Of a DNA stretch of 64,000 nucleotides, positions 39,491-47,898 are shown in pieces; the stretch's first letter is position 1; each line of letters begins with the position of its first letter. The DNA lies in assembly GCA_963697695.1 (NCBI GenBank), contig OY969094.1:1302001-1366000 (forward strand), given 5' to 3'. The DNA is from VRUE01 sp963697695. Lineage in GTDB: Bacteria > Actinomycetota > Thermoleophilia > Solirubrobacterales > 70-9. Under the pieces are notes generated by a model. That model was not told the origin of the DNA. It saw only the letters and a list, made by a program, of their open reading frames with translations, and searched no databases. The translations under genes and the position numbers were made by a program.

Positions 39491-39555
39491 GCTTTTCTGC
39501 TACGATTGTTTCTAAGTCAAAGATTTGATCGGCAACTAACTGAAGGAGAGAGCAG

Positions 39556-40107
39556 ATGAGCACGCAGACGATCGAGCAGAAGATTCCGGTGGGGACCTAC
39601 GCGGTGGACCCGGTCCACTCGTCGGTCGGCTTCGCCGTGGTCCATAACGGGGTATCGACCTTCCGCAGCGGCTTCGGCTCCTACGAGGCCCGGCTCAGCG
39701 GCGGTGAGGAGCCACGGCTCGAGGGCACGGTCGACGTCGCCAGCATCGATATCGACGAGGAGCAGCTCAAGGGCCACCTCCTCTCCCCCGAGTTCTTCGA
39801 CGCCGAGCGGTATCCGCAGTTGCGCTTCGAGACCAGCGAGCTGAGCCCCGGCGAGAACGGTGATCTGCGGCTGCGCGGAGAGCTCGAGATCCGAGGCGCC
39901 AAGCACGAGGTCGAGGCGAGCGGTCGCTTCGCCCCCATCGGCGCGGACCTCGCCGGCAAGGCGCGCGTCGGGCTCTCGCTGGAGGCAAGCGTCGACCGGC
40001 GCAGCTTCGGCCTCGACTGGAACGCCGAGCTTCCCAGCGGCGGCGAGGTGCTCGACTACGAGGTCGGCATCCAGGTCGAGCTGGAGCTGGTCGAGGAGGA
40101 CGAGTAG
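39556..40107 (+). CDS. YceI-family lipid/isoprenoid-binding protein
   Basis: A 183-residue lipocalin-like beta barrel. The N-terminal block GTYAVDPVHSSVGFAVVHNG, then HLLSPEFFDAERYPQLRFET, GELEIRGAKHEVE and RRSFGLDWNAEL are in the standard YceI order. No signal peptide is present, so this copy is cytosolic, unlike E. coli YceI. Family members bind polyisoprenoids or similar hydrophobic ligands and respond to stress. The ribosome site AAGGAGAG precedes ATG by 7-8 nt. Two nt separate it from the FMN reductase gene; control by the divergent MarR is likely. Confidence 0.93.
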   Translation: MSTQTIEQKIPVGTYAVDPVHSSVGFAVVHNGVSTFRSGFGSYEARLSGGEEPRLEGTVDVASIDIDEEQLKGHLLSPEFFDAERYPQLRFETSELSPGENGDLRLRGELEIRGAKHEVEASGRFAPIGADLAGKARVGLSLEASVDRRSFGLDWNAELPSGGEVLDYEVGIQVELELVEEDE

Positions 40108-40109
40108 CG

Positions 40110-40676
40110 ATGCGCGTACTCGGCATCTCCGGCAGCCTGCGGCAGGGCTCGTTCAACAGCGCCCTGCTGCGGGCGGCCGCCAAGCGGCTCCCGGCCGGTG
40201 CAGAGCTGGTCGAGTTCGAGGGGCTGGCCGTGATCCCGCCCTACGACGAGGACGTCGAAAGGGAGGCCAAGCCGGCGGCGGTCGAGGAGCTGCGCGCCGC
40301 GGTGCGCGATGCCGATGCGGTCCTGATCGCGACCCCCGAGTACAACCACTCGATCCCCGGCCAGCTGAAGAACGCCCTCGACTGGGTCTCGAGACCAGCG
40401 GGGCAGAGCGCGCTGAACGGCAAGCCGGCGGCCGTGGTCGGTGCCTCGACCGGGATGTTCGGCGCCGTCTGGGCCCAGGCGGAGCTGCGCAAGGTGCTCG
40501 GCGCGATGGGCGGCCGAGTGGTCGAGGCAGAGCTGCCGGTGGGGCGCGCCCGCGAGCTGCCGGTCTCCAACGGCCGCCTGGAGCTCAACCCCCAGCAGTC
40601 CGAGCAACTCGAGGAGATCCTCGCCGAGCTGGTCGCCGCGGCCGAGCAGGAGGCCGAGCTCGCTCTCGCCGCCTAA
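40110..40676 (+). CDS. NADPH-dependent FMN reductase
   Basis: A 188-residue flavodoxin-fold reductase. LGISGSLRQGSFNSALLRAA is the phosphate-binding loop for FMN, ATPEYNHSIPGQLKNALDWVSRP the conserved PEYN block, and GKPAAVVGASTGMFGA the second FMN contact region. It supplies reduced flavin or reduces quinones, chromate or azo compounds depending on the member. It is in an operon with YceI under likely MarR control, pointing to electrophile or redox stress. Its 3' end overlaps the convergent PAQR gene by 4 nt. Confidence 0.93.
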   Translation: MRVLGISGSLRQGSFNSALLRAAAKRLPAGAELVEFEGLAVIPPYDEDVEREAKPAAVEELRAAVRDADAVLIATPEYNHSIPGQLKNALDWVSRPAGQSALNGKPAAVVGASTGMFGAVWAQAELRKVLGAMGGRVVEAELPVGRARELPVSNGRLELNPQQSEQLEEILAELVAAAEQEAELALAA

Positions 40677-41374
40677 GCGGCGGGGAGGGCGAAGAAGGCG
40701 ACGGCGGCGAAGTGGGCGGCGGCGGCGGCGATGACGAGGGCGTGGAAGACCTCGTGATAGCCGAAGACACGCGGGTTGGGATTGGGGCGCTGGGTCGCGT
40801 AGACGACGGCGCCGGCGGTGTAGAGGATCCCTCCGGCGGCGACCAGCAGGGTCCCGGTCACGCCCATCGAGCTCCACAGCTCGGGGAAGGCGACGGCGGC
40901 TACCCAGCCCAGCGACATGTAGATCAGCGCCGCGACCCACTTCGGGTGGTCGATCCAGACCATCTCGACCACGGCACCGGCGATCGCGCCGATCCAGACG
41001 ACGACCAGGATCGCGTCGGCGAGCGGCCCGTCGAGGACCAGCAACGCGAAGGGCGTGTAGGTGCCGGCGATGAGGAAGAAGATCATCGAGTGGTCCAGGC
41101 GCCGCATCCAGCGGCGCACATTGGGCCGGGTCCAGTTGACCCGGTGGTAGAGGGCGCTGGTGCCGAGCAGGGCCGAGAGGCTGACCGCGTAGATCGCCAC
41201 CGCCAGGGTCGCCTCCGGGGTCTTGGCGGCGACGATCAGCCCGGCGCCGAGGAAGAGGGAGACGAAGAAGGCCCACTCGTGCGAGACGCCGCGCAGCTTC
41301 GGCTTGACCGCGGCCAGCGCGTCGGTCGCCTTCTCCCCCACCCGCTCCGCGCTCCTGCGCAGATCTTCGACCAT
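40673..41374 (-). CDS. PAQR/hemolysin III-family membrane protein
   Basis: A 233-residue protein with seven helices. Conserved residues of the PAQR/alkaline-ceramidase-like zinc site are present: GVSHEWAFFVSL, SALYHRVNW, RLDHSMIFFLIAGTYTPFAL, and YHEVFHALVIAAAAAHF with the final His pair. Despite the hemolysin III name, bacterial members are probably membrane-lipid hydrolases or receptors. ATG 41374 starts a charged 40-residue head. It is divergent from nrdJ. Confidence 0.9.
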   Translation of the reverse strand: MVEDLRRSAERVGEKATDALAAVKPKLRGVSHEWAFFVSLFLGAGLIVAAKTPEATLAVAIYAVSLSALLGTSALYHRVNWTRPNVRRWMRRLDHSMIFFLIAGTYTPFALLVLDGPLADAILVVVWIGAIAGAVVEMVWIDHPKWVAALIYMSLGWVAAVAFPELWSSMGVTGTLLVAAGGILYTAGAVVYATQRPNPNPRVFGYHEVFHALVIAAAAAHFAAVAFFALPAA

Positions 41375-41545
41375 GCCACCAGGGTACCCGGAACTTTGTG
41401 CCGAGATTGCGGAATTGCCACCATGTAGAAGCGGCCGGCCAGACAAGCCAAGTGCCTTATTTGCGTGTTCTGGCGCTTTTTCCGTCTGGCTCATTAGCGA
41501 TCCTGCGGAGTTACCCCTGAAAGTCCCCGCGAGAGGAGAAGTTTG

Positions 41546-44380
41546 ATGTCCCAGACCGCCACCAGTGCACCGAAAAACGGTCTCAAGGGCCTCGCGATCG
41601 AACGCCGTTTCTCCTCCCCCGGGACGCATCCATTCGATGAGATCGAGTGGGAGACGCGGGACGCGGTGATCGGCAATCCGGAGAGCCCGGCCTTCGAGCA
41701 GCGCGGGGTCGAGTTCCCGAAGAGCTGGTCGCAGAACGCGACCAACATCGTCGCCCAGAAGTACTTCCGCGGCCAGCTCGGGACCGACAGGCGCGAGTCC
41801 TCGGTCAAACAGATGATCGGGCGGGTCGCGGGGACGATCTCCGACTGGGGGCGCGAGGGCGGCTACTTCGCCTCGGCCGAGGACGCCGAGGCCTTCGAAG
41901 CGGAGCTGACCTCGATCCTGCTCAACCAGAAGGCGGCCTTCAACTCGCCGGTCTGGTTCAACGTCGGCTTCGAGGAGCGGCCCCAGTGCTCGGCCTGCTT
42001 CATCCTCAGCGTCGAAGACAACATGGAGTCCATCTTGGACTGGAACACGAAGGAGGGCCGCATCTTCCGCGGCGGCTCCGGCTCCGGGATCAACCTCTCC
42101 AACATCCGCGGCTCGATGGAGCAGCTGAAAAAGGGCGGTACGGCGAGCGGCCCGGTCAGCTTTATGCGCGGCGCCGACTCCTGGGCGGGGACGATCAAGT
42201 CGGGTGGCAAGACCCGTCGCGCGGCGAAGATGGTCGTGCTCGACGTCGACCACCCGGACATCGAGCACTTCGTCTGGTGCAAGGCCAAGGAGGAGGAGAA
42301 GGCGGCGGCGCTGCGCGACGCCGGCTTCGACATGTCGATCGACGGCGAGGGCTTCACCTCGATCCAGTACCAGAACGCGAACAACTCGGTGCGGGTCACC
42401 GACGAGTTCATGGAGGCGGTCGAGGCGGACGGCGACTGGAGTCTGCTCGCCCGCACCGACGGCGAAGCGACGAAGACGCTGCCGGCGCGCGACCTGATGA
42501 ACCAGATCGCCGACGCCGCCTGGCGCTGCGCCGATCCCGGCGTCCAGTACGACACGATCATCAACCGCTGGCACACCTGCCCGGAGTCGGGTCGGATCAA
42601 CGCCTCCAACCCCTGCTCGGAGTACATGCACGTCGACGACTCGGCCTGCAACCTCGCCTCGCTTAACCTGATGAAGTTCCGCCGCGAGGACGGCAGCTTC
42701 GACGTCGAGGACTTCGAACACGCGGTCGACGTCGTCTTCCTCGCTCAGGAGATCGTGGTCGGCTTCTCCAGCTACCCGACCGAGGAGATCACCGAGAACG
42801 CGAACAAGTTCCGCCAGCTCGGCCTCGGCTACGCCAACCTCGGCGCGCTGCTGATGTCAGATGGCCTCCCCTACGACTCCGACGAGGGCCGCAACGTCGC
42901 CGCCGCGATCACGGCGCTGATGACCGGCCGCGCCTACCGCCAGTCGGCGCTGATCGCCGCCGGGGCGACCGGCCCCTACAAGGAGTACGAGCGCAACCGC
43001 GAGCCCCACAACGGGGTGATGCGAATGCACCGCGATGCCTCCTACGACGTCGACCCGACCGGGATCAAGGGTGACCTGCTCGAGGCGGCGCAGCGGGCCT
43101 GGGACGAGGCGGTCGAACTGGGTGAGGAGCACGGCTACCGCAACGCGCAGGCAACGGTGCTGGCGCCGACCGGGACGATCAGCTTCCTGATGGACTGCGA
43201 CACGACCGGGATCGAGCCCGACTTCTCCCTGGTCAAGTTCAAGGAGCTGGTCGGCGGCGGCCAGATGACGATCGTCAACAAATCGGTGCCGCTGGCCCTG
43301 CGCACGCTCGGCTACGCCGAGCCTCAGGTCGAGCAGATCGACGCCCACATTGCCGAGAACGCGACGATCATCGGCGCGCCGGGCCTGAAGGACGAGCACC
43401 TGCCGGTCTTCGACGTCGCCGTCGGCGAGCGGGCGATCTCCCACACCGGCCACATCGACATGATGGCCGCGACCCAGCCGTTCATCTCGGGCGCGATCTC
43501 GAAGACGGTCAACCTGCCGCAGTCGGCGACGGTCGAGGACATCGCCGACGCCTACACCCGCGGCTGGAAGGGTGGCCTGAAGGCGCTGGCGATCTACCGC
43601 GACGGCTCGAAGACGGCGCAGGCGCTGCGCACCGACGCCCAGGAGGAAAAGGAGGCCGAGGCGGAGGCACCGGTCGAGCCGGTGCGCAAGAAGATGCCGC
43701 GCGAGCGCGAGTCGATCACCCACAAGTTCTCGATCGCCGGCCACGAGGGCTACATCACGGCCGGCAAGTACGAGGACGGCAACGTCGGCGAGATCTTCCT
43801 CACCGACATCGGCAAGGAGGGATCGACGATGCGAGGGCTGCTCAACGCCTTCGCCACGGCGATCTCGATCGGGCTGCAGTACGGGGTGCCGCTGGAGATC
43901 TTCGTGCGCAAGTTCAGCTATATGCGCTTCGAGCCGGAGGGGATGACCCAGAACCCGGAGATCCCCTTCGCCAAGTCGATGCCCGACTACATCATGCGCT
44001 GGCTGGCGAGCCGCTTCATCGACGACACCGAAACGCTGGAGGACCTCGGCATCCTCACCGCCGACGTGCGCGCCAAGCGCGAAGCGGAGACCGCCCAGCT
44101 CGGGCTCGGGATCGACACCAGCGGCGGCACAGCGGGTCCGGCCAACGGCGGTAACAGCCACTCCAAGCCGGGCAACGGGAACGGCGCCGAGAAGGCAAAG
44201 GCGAGCGGTGGCGAGGCCGTGCCGGCTTCCTCGGCCTTCACTGAAACGCCCCCGGTGGTCCCGGCCAAGATGTCGGGTCTCGAGCTCGGCCCCGCCTGCG
44301 AGCAGTGCGGCGGCATGATGCAGCGCACGGGCTCCTGCTACACGTGCTCGTCCTGCGGCAACAACACCGGCTGCGGCTGA
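41546..44380 (+). CDS. nrdJ: Adenosylcobalamin-dependent (class II) ribonucleotide reductase
   Basis: A 944-residue enzyme making dNTPs in an O2-independent, B12-dependent way. N-terminal Cys in RPQCSACFILSV, active-site Cys in NPCSEYMHVDDSACNLASLNL, and C-terminal GMTQNPEIPFAKSMPDYI follow the class II pattern. The C-terminus has the Zn-finger-like CEQCGG and CYTCSSCGNNTGCG after a low-complexity Gly/Asn/Lys linker. Start ATG 41546 has AGGAG 7 nt upstream; the TTG at 41543 is not used. The 171-nt leader shows no B12-box; a 7-bp inverted repeat (GCCAGAC 41438-41444 / GTCTGGC 41484-41490) is present instead. Confidence 0.96.
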   Translation: MSQTATSAPKNGLKGLAIERRFSSPGTHPFDEIEWETRDAVIGNPESPAFEQRGVEFPKSWSQNATNIVAQKYFRGQLGTDRRESSVKQMIGRVAGTISDWGREGGYFASAEDAEAFEAELTSILLNQKAAFNSPVWFNVGFEERPQCSACFILSVEDNMESILDWNTKEGRIFRGGSGSGINLSNIRGSMEQLKKGGTASGPVSFMRGADSWAGTIKSGGKTRRAAKMVVLDVDHPDIEHFVWCKAKEEEKAAALRDAGFDMSIDGEGFTSIQYQNANNSVRVTDEFMEAVEADGDWSLLARTDGEATKTLPARDLMNQIADAAWRCADPGVQYDTIINRWHTCPESGRINASNPCSEYMHVDDSACNLASLNLMKFRREDGSFDVEDFEHAVDVVFLAQEIVVGFSSYPTEEITENANKFRQLGLGYANLGALLMSDGLPYDSDEGRNVAAAITALMTGRAYRQSALIAAGATGPYKEYERNREPHNGVMRMHRDASYDVDPTGIKGDLLEAAQRAWDEAVELGEEHGYRNAQATVLAPTGTISFLMDCDTTGIEPDFSLVKFKELVGGGQMTIVNKSVPLALRTLGYAEPQVEQIDAHIAENATIIGAPGLKDEHLPVFDVAVGERAISHTGHIDMMAATQPFISGAISKTVNLPQSATVEDIADAYTRGWKGGLKALAIYRDGSKTAQALRTDAQEEKEAEAEAPVEPVRKKMPRERESITHKFSIAGHEGYITAGKYEDGNVGEIFLTDIGKEGSTMRGLLNAFATAISIGLQYGVPLEIFVRKFSYMRFEPEGMTQNPEIPFAKSMPDYIMRWLASRFIDDTETLEDLGILTADVRAKREAETAQLGLGIDTSGGTAGPANGGNSHSKPGNGNGAEKAKASGGEAVPASSAFTETPPVVPAKMSGLELGPACEQCGGMMQRTGSCYTCSSCGNNTGCG

Positions 44381-44384
44381 GGCG

Positions 44385-45725
44385 CTAGCTCAGGACAACC
44401 CGCGCGTCGTGGCGCGGGGTCTCGGTGATCGCGCGGCGGAAGACTCGCTCGGGCTTGGGGTCGGCCGGGCGGATCCGGCGGCGCCTGACCAGCTCGCGCA
44501 GGACGACGGCCATCTCGAACTGGGCAAAGGAAGCGCCGAGGCAGCGGCGGACGCCGCCGCCGAAGGGGATCCAGGTGTAGGTGCCGGGCGGGTTGTCGAG
44601 GAAGCGCTCGGGCAGGAACCGGTCAGGCTCGGGATAGATCTCGCGGTTGCGGTGCACGAGGTAGACCGCCGGCGTGACCGAGACCCCAGCCGGCAGCTCG
44701 TAGCCGCCGATCTCGACCGGCTCGGTCAGGGTGCGGACGACGATCGAGATCACCGGGCGCAGGCGCAGCGTCTCCTGGATCGTCGCGGTCAGGTACTCCT
44801 CGCCCCCGGCCTCCGCCTCGGCACGCAGGCGTTCCAGCTTGTCCGGGTGACGGGTCAAGCGCTCGACCGCCCATGAGAGCGAGGTCGCGGTCGTCTCGTG
44901 GCCGGCGACGAGCAGGGTGAGCAGCTCGTCGCGCATCTCTTCGTCGCTCATCGGGCTGCCGTCCTCGTGGCGGGCGGCGATCAGCATCGAGAGGATGTCG
45001 TCGCGCTCCTCGAGGTCCTCAGCCTGGCGGCGGGCGGCGATCTCCTGGTAGATCAGCGCGTCGACCCGCTCGATGCGGCGACGGAAGGCGGGGACACCCC
45101 TGACCCGGCCGGGGCCGATCAGCAAGACCGGAAGCAGCGCAGCCGGGTTGGTGGTCAGGTCGAGGAACTCGCGCAGCGCCTCGCGCAGCTCGCTCAGCCG
45201 CTCGCCCTCGCGAACGCCGAAGACCGTGCGCAGGATGATCTCCAGCGTTATCGCCTGCATCCGCGGCCGCAGCTTGTAGGGGACGCCGGTGGGCCAGCTC
45301 TCGATCTCGGCCTCGGCGATCTCGCTCATCGTCTGCTCGTAGCCCTGCATCCGCGCCCCGTGGAAGGGCGGCAACAGCAGCTTGCGCTGGCTCATGTGGG
45401 GCTTCTCGTCGAGGACGAGGACCGAGTTGCGGCCGAGGACCGGGGCGAGGATCTTGTTGCCCTCGCCGGCGTGGAAGATGCGCGGATCGCCGGTGAAGAC
45501 CTGTTTGACCATCTCGGGATCGGCCAGCATCACCCACTTGCCTTCGTAGGCGATTTCGATCGTGAAGATGTCGCCGTAGCGCTCGTGGCAGGCAAAGAGC
45601 ATCCGCCGCGCCTGCCGCGACCAGATCGCCGTCTGGATCACACGGGGCAGTGGGGGGCCGGGCGGCAACCGTCGCTCCGCTCGCCGGGTGACCGGCCGGG
45701 GAGCGGTTGTGGTCGCAGCCTCCAT
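44385..45725 (-). CDS. Cytochrome P450
   Basis: A 446-residue haem monooxygenase. The N-terminal proline-rich LPPGPPLPRVIQ is followed by I-helix AGHETTATSLSWAVERL (oxygen activation), ExxR in ETLRLRP, PERF in FLPERFLDNPP, and the haem loop FGGGVRRCLGASFAQFEMAV with the axial Cys. No membrane anchor is seen, so it is soluble and needs separate redox partners; none is adjacent. The N-terminal style resembles CYP102/110-like fatty-acid or terpene hydroxylases, but the substrate is not inferable. Divergent from the esterase gene. Confidence 0.94.
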   Translation of the reverse strand: MEAATTTAPRPVTRRAERRLPPGPPLPRVIQTAIWSRQARRMLFACHERYGDIFTIEIAYEGKWVMLADPEMVKQVFTGDPRIFHAGEGNKILAPVLGRNSVLVLDEKPHMSQRKLLLPPFHGARMQGYEQTMSEIAEAEIESWPTGVPYKLRPRMQAITLEIILRTVFGVREGERLSELREALREFLDLTTNPAALLPVLLIGPGRVRGVPAFRRRIERVDALIYQEIAARRQAEDLEERDDILSMLIAARHEDGSPMSDEEMRDELLTLLVAGHETTATSLSWAVERLTRHPDKLERLRAEAEAGGEEYLTATIQETLRLRPVISIVVRTLTEPVEIGGYELPAGVSVTPAVYLVHRNREIYPEPDRFLPERFLDNPPGTYTWIPFGGGVRRCLGASFAQFEMAVVLRELVRRRRIRPADPKPERVFRRAITETPRHDARVVLS

Positions 45726-45844
45726 CGCGCCTCTACCCCCGCAGGGTATTGGCTGACGTGAAGCGTCGTGTGAGATGCGTCTCGTTGGCGGAACGACCGC
45801 CCCGCTGCTCCCGCCTGCCGCCGATCCCGTAGCCTGCCGCCCCG

Positions 45845-46906
45845 GTGGCGCAACTTCCTCGACTCTCTCCGCGGGCGGAGCATCGGGTGGTGCGGGTGGC
45901 CTGCGCGCTGCCGCCGCCGGTGCAACGGCTGCTCTTCGGCCGCCCACCGGAGATCGAGGGCCAGGTGCTGGCCAGCGACATCCAGGCCCTGCTGCGACTC
46001 GCCCAGTGGGTCGGTGACGAGTCGATCACCGGCAGCGAATCGACTCCTGCGCGGGCCCGGGAGATGGCCAGGGAAGGCTCGGCCGCTGTGGACGGGCGAC
46101 CCCGGCCGATGGACCGTGTCACGGAGATGGAGCTGCCCGGCCCCGCCGGACCGGTCCCGGCGCGCTTCTACGTACCGCCGGGGCCGGCAGCGAAATCGCG
46201 GCCGCTGCTCGTCTATTTCCACGGCGGCGGCTGGGTGGTCGGCGACCTCGATACCCATGACGGCCTCTGCCGCTTCCTCGCCACCCAGGCCGACGTCGCC
46301 GTGCTGTCGGTCGACTACCGCCTGGCGCCGGAGCATCCTTTCCCGGCCGCAGTCGAGGACTCCTTCGCAGCCTTCGTCTGGGCCGCGGCGCACGCGGCCG
46401 AGCTGGAGATCGACCCGGCCCGGATCGCCGTCGGCGGAGACAGCGCGGGCGGCAACCTCGCTGCGGCGGTCAGCCTCCTGGCCCGCGACGAGGACGGGAT
46501 CCGGCCGGCGATGCAGCTGCTGATCTATCCCGTAACCGACGCGGTCGGGGAGCAGGCGTCGCGCAACACCTTCGCCGAGGGATTCATGCTGACCAAGGCC
46601 GACATGGACTGGTTCGAGGCCCATTACCTACCCGACGGCTGCGCCCCCGACGATCCACGCGTCTCAGTCCTGCGGGCAGCCGATCTCTCCGATCTTCCTC
46701 CCGCCTACGTGACCACCGCCGGCTTCGATCCCCTGCGCGACGAGGGCGAGGCCTTCGCTACTCGGTTGCGCGAGGCCGGCGTGCGGGTCGCCCTGCGGCG
46801 CCACCCGGGCCTGATCCACAGCTTCGCCAACCTGACCGCCGTCAGCCGCACCTCTCGCGCAGCGATGCGCGAGGTTGCCGGGGCACTTCGCATGGGTCTC
46901 GGTTAA
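45845..46906 (+). CDS. Alpha/beta hydrolase, hormone-sensitive-lipase family
   Basis: A 353-residue esterase. VYFHGGGWVVGD gives the HGGG oxyanion motif and VGGDSAGGNLAAA the nucleophile elbow GDSAG. The acid is in the block AYVTTAGFDPLRDEGEAFA and the catalytic His in HPGLIHSFANL. A roughly 100-residue helical cap region precedes the core. Probable short-acyl ester hydrolysis. GTG 45845 is the start. Its stop codon is the first part of the CsoR-type operator of the next operon. Confidence 0.92.
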   Translation: MAQLPRLSPRAEHRVVRVACALPPPVQRLLFGRPPEIEGQVLASDIQALLRLAQWVGDESITGSESTPARAREMAREGSAAVDGRPRPMDRVTEMELPGPAGPVPARFYVPPGPAAKSRPLLVYFHGGGWVVGDLDTHDGLCRFLATQADVAVLSVDYRLAPEHPFPAAVEDSFAAFVWAAAHAAELEIDPARIAVGGDSAGGNLAAAVSLLARDEDGIRPAMQLLIYPVTDAVGEQASRNTFAEGFMLTKADMDWFEAHYLPDGCAPDDPRVSVLRAADLSDLPPAYVTTAGFDPLRDEGEAFATRLREAGVRVALRRHPGLIHSFANLTAVSRTSRAAMREVAGALRMGLG

Positions 46907-46922
46907 TACCCCCTGGGGGTAT
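46906..46922. promoter_or_regulatory. CsoR-type operator (ATACCCCC-T-GGGGGTAT)
   Basis: A perfect 8-bp inverted repeat around a central T, the G/C-tract dyad typical of CsoR/RcnR-family sites. It overlaps the stop of the esterase gene and sits directly before a TATACT -10 box and the DUF4396-csoR operon, so the repressor would block polymerase and be released by Cu(I). Confidence 0.88.
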
Positions 46923-46923
46923 G

Positions 46924-46929
46924 TATACT
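46924..46929 (+). promoter_or_regulatory. -10 box (TATACT) of the DUF4396-csoR operon
   Basis: TATACT immediately follows the CsoR dyad and ends 8 nt before the ATG at 46938. Transcription would start at about 46936, giving a leaderless or nearly leaderless mRNA; no ribosome site is present. Confidence 0.6.
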
Positions 46930-46937
46930 GCGTCCCC

Positions 46938-47513
46938 ATGGACGCTCACGCTCATCACCACCATCACGAGATGCCGACCGAGGGCGCGGCGCTCACCGCA
47001 GTCGCAGTCAGCGCCACCCTCCACTGCCTGACCGGCTGCGCGATCGGCGAGGTCGCCGGGATGACGATCGGGACCGCGCTCGGCTTCTCCAACCTCGGCA
47101 CCGTCGCCCTCGCGGTCGCGCTTGCCTTCCTCTTCGGCTACACCCTGACCAGCCTGCCGCTGCTTCGCGCCGGTCTGGCGCTCTCGGCGGTGATCCCGAT
47201 CGCCCTCGCCTCCGACACGCTCAGCATCGCCACGATGGAGATCGTCGACAACCTGGTGATGGTGCTCGTTCCAGGCGCGATGGAGTCCGGCCTCGACAGC
47301 GTGCTCTTCTGGGGCAGCCTCTCCTTCTCCCTCGTCGTCGCCGGTGCCTTCGCGGTTCCGGTCAACCGCTGGCTGATCGCCCGCGGCAAAGGCCACGCGG
47401 TCGTGCACGAGACCGGGATCCACGGCGGGCCACCCGTCCGCGTCGTCGCCTACGTGGCGGCAGCGATGGGGACCTTCGGCACGATCGTCCTGCTCGCTGA
47501 GGTGCTGAAGTGA
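46938..47513 (+). CDS. DUF4396 membrane protein with His-rich N-terminus (copper-linked)
   Basis: 191 residues. The N-terminus MDAHAHHHHHEM is a metal-binding-like His cluster. The membrane part has five or so helices; the first carries ATLHCLTGCAIGEVAGMTIG, the DUF4396 core with CxxxC and His. TMEIVDNLVMVLVPGAMESG and FWGSLSFSLVVAGAFAVPVN follow. The function of DUF4396 is not established to my knowledge. Here a CsoR operator precedes it and csoR is the next gene, overlapping by GTGA. That places it in a copper-induced operon, so copper export, storage or chaperoning is a strong inference. Start ATG 46938 fits the promoter position. Confidence 0.85.
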   Translation: MDAHAHHHHHEMPTEGAALTAVAVSATLHCLTGCAIGEVAGMTIGTALGFSNLGTVALAVALAFLFGYTLTSLPLLRAGLALSAVIPIALASDTLSIATMEIVDNLVMVLVPGAMESGLDSVLFWGSLSFSLVVAGAFAVPVNRWLIARGKGHAVVHETGIHGGPPVRVVAYVAAAMGTFGTIVLLAEVLK

Positions 47514-47797
47514 GCGAGACGACGACCCACGGCTACACCGAGAACAAGGACGCGGTCCTCAAGCGGCTGCGGCGGATCGAGGGGCAGGTCCGCGGCGTCG
47601 AGAGGATGGTCGAGGAGAACCGCTACTGCATCGACGTCGTCACCCAGGTGACCGCGATCCAAGCGGCGCTCGACAAGGTCGCGCTCGAGCTGCTCTCCGA
47701 CCACGCCGCCCACTGCGTAATCGGGGCCAAAGCGTCAGAGCAGCAGGAGCGCACCGAAGAGTTGATGGCTGCCGTCACCCGCCTACTCAGACGCTGA
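47510..47797 (+). CDS. csoR: Copper-sensing repressor CsoR
   Basis: A 95-residue all-helical CsoR/RcnR-family repressor. The Cu(I) triad is Cys40 (NRYCIDV), His65 and Cys69 (DHAAHC), with the 25- and 4-residue spacing of M. tuberculosis CsoR, so copper rather than nickel or formaldehyde is favoured. KRLRRIEGQVRGVERMVEE is the family N-terminal helix. GTG 47510 overlaps the DUF4396 stop. It is expected to bind the dyad at 46906-46922 and autoregulate. Its stop lies in one arm of a long inverted repeat. Confidence 0.94.
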   Translation: MSETTTHGYTENKDAVLKRLRRIEGQVRGVERMVEENRYCIDVVTQVTAIQAALDKVALELLSDHAAHCVIGAKASEQQERTEELMAAVTRLLRR

Positions 47798-47898
47798 GAG
47801 GGCCTGCGGTCAAGCAGGTCAAGGACGCAGGGAGCGAAGCGTGCTTCAGCACGTGAGCGACCGAGGACGCAGAGATGCGCCGGCCGCAGGCCCTCTCA
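47795..47898. terminator. Long inverted repeat between convergent genes; probable bidirectional terminator
   Basis: TGAGAGGGCCTGCGG (47795-47809) and CCGCAGGCCCTCTCA (47884-47898) are perfect 15-bp reverse complements. Each arm begins with the stop codon of its gene (csoR left, ABC permease right). The 74-nt middle has an apical hairpin GTGCT-TC-AGCAC and a direct repeat AGGACGCAG. No T-runs are present, so it may be a Rho-assisted or structure-only terminator. Confidence 0.65.

Noticed and set aside
39438..39563. Longer MarR start at 39563
   Set aside because: It would run through the operator dyad and into the divergent YceI start; ATG 39440 gives the normal MarR length.
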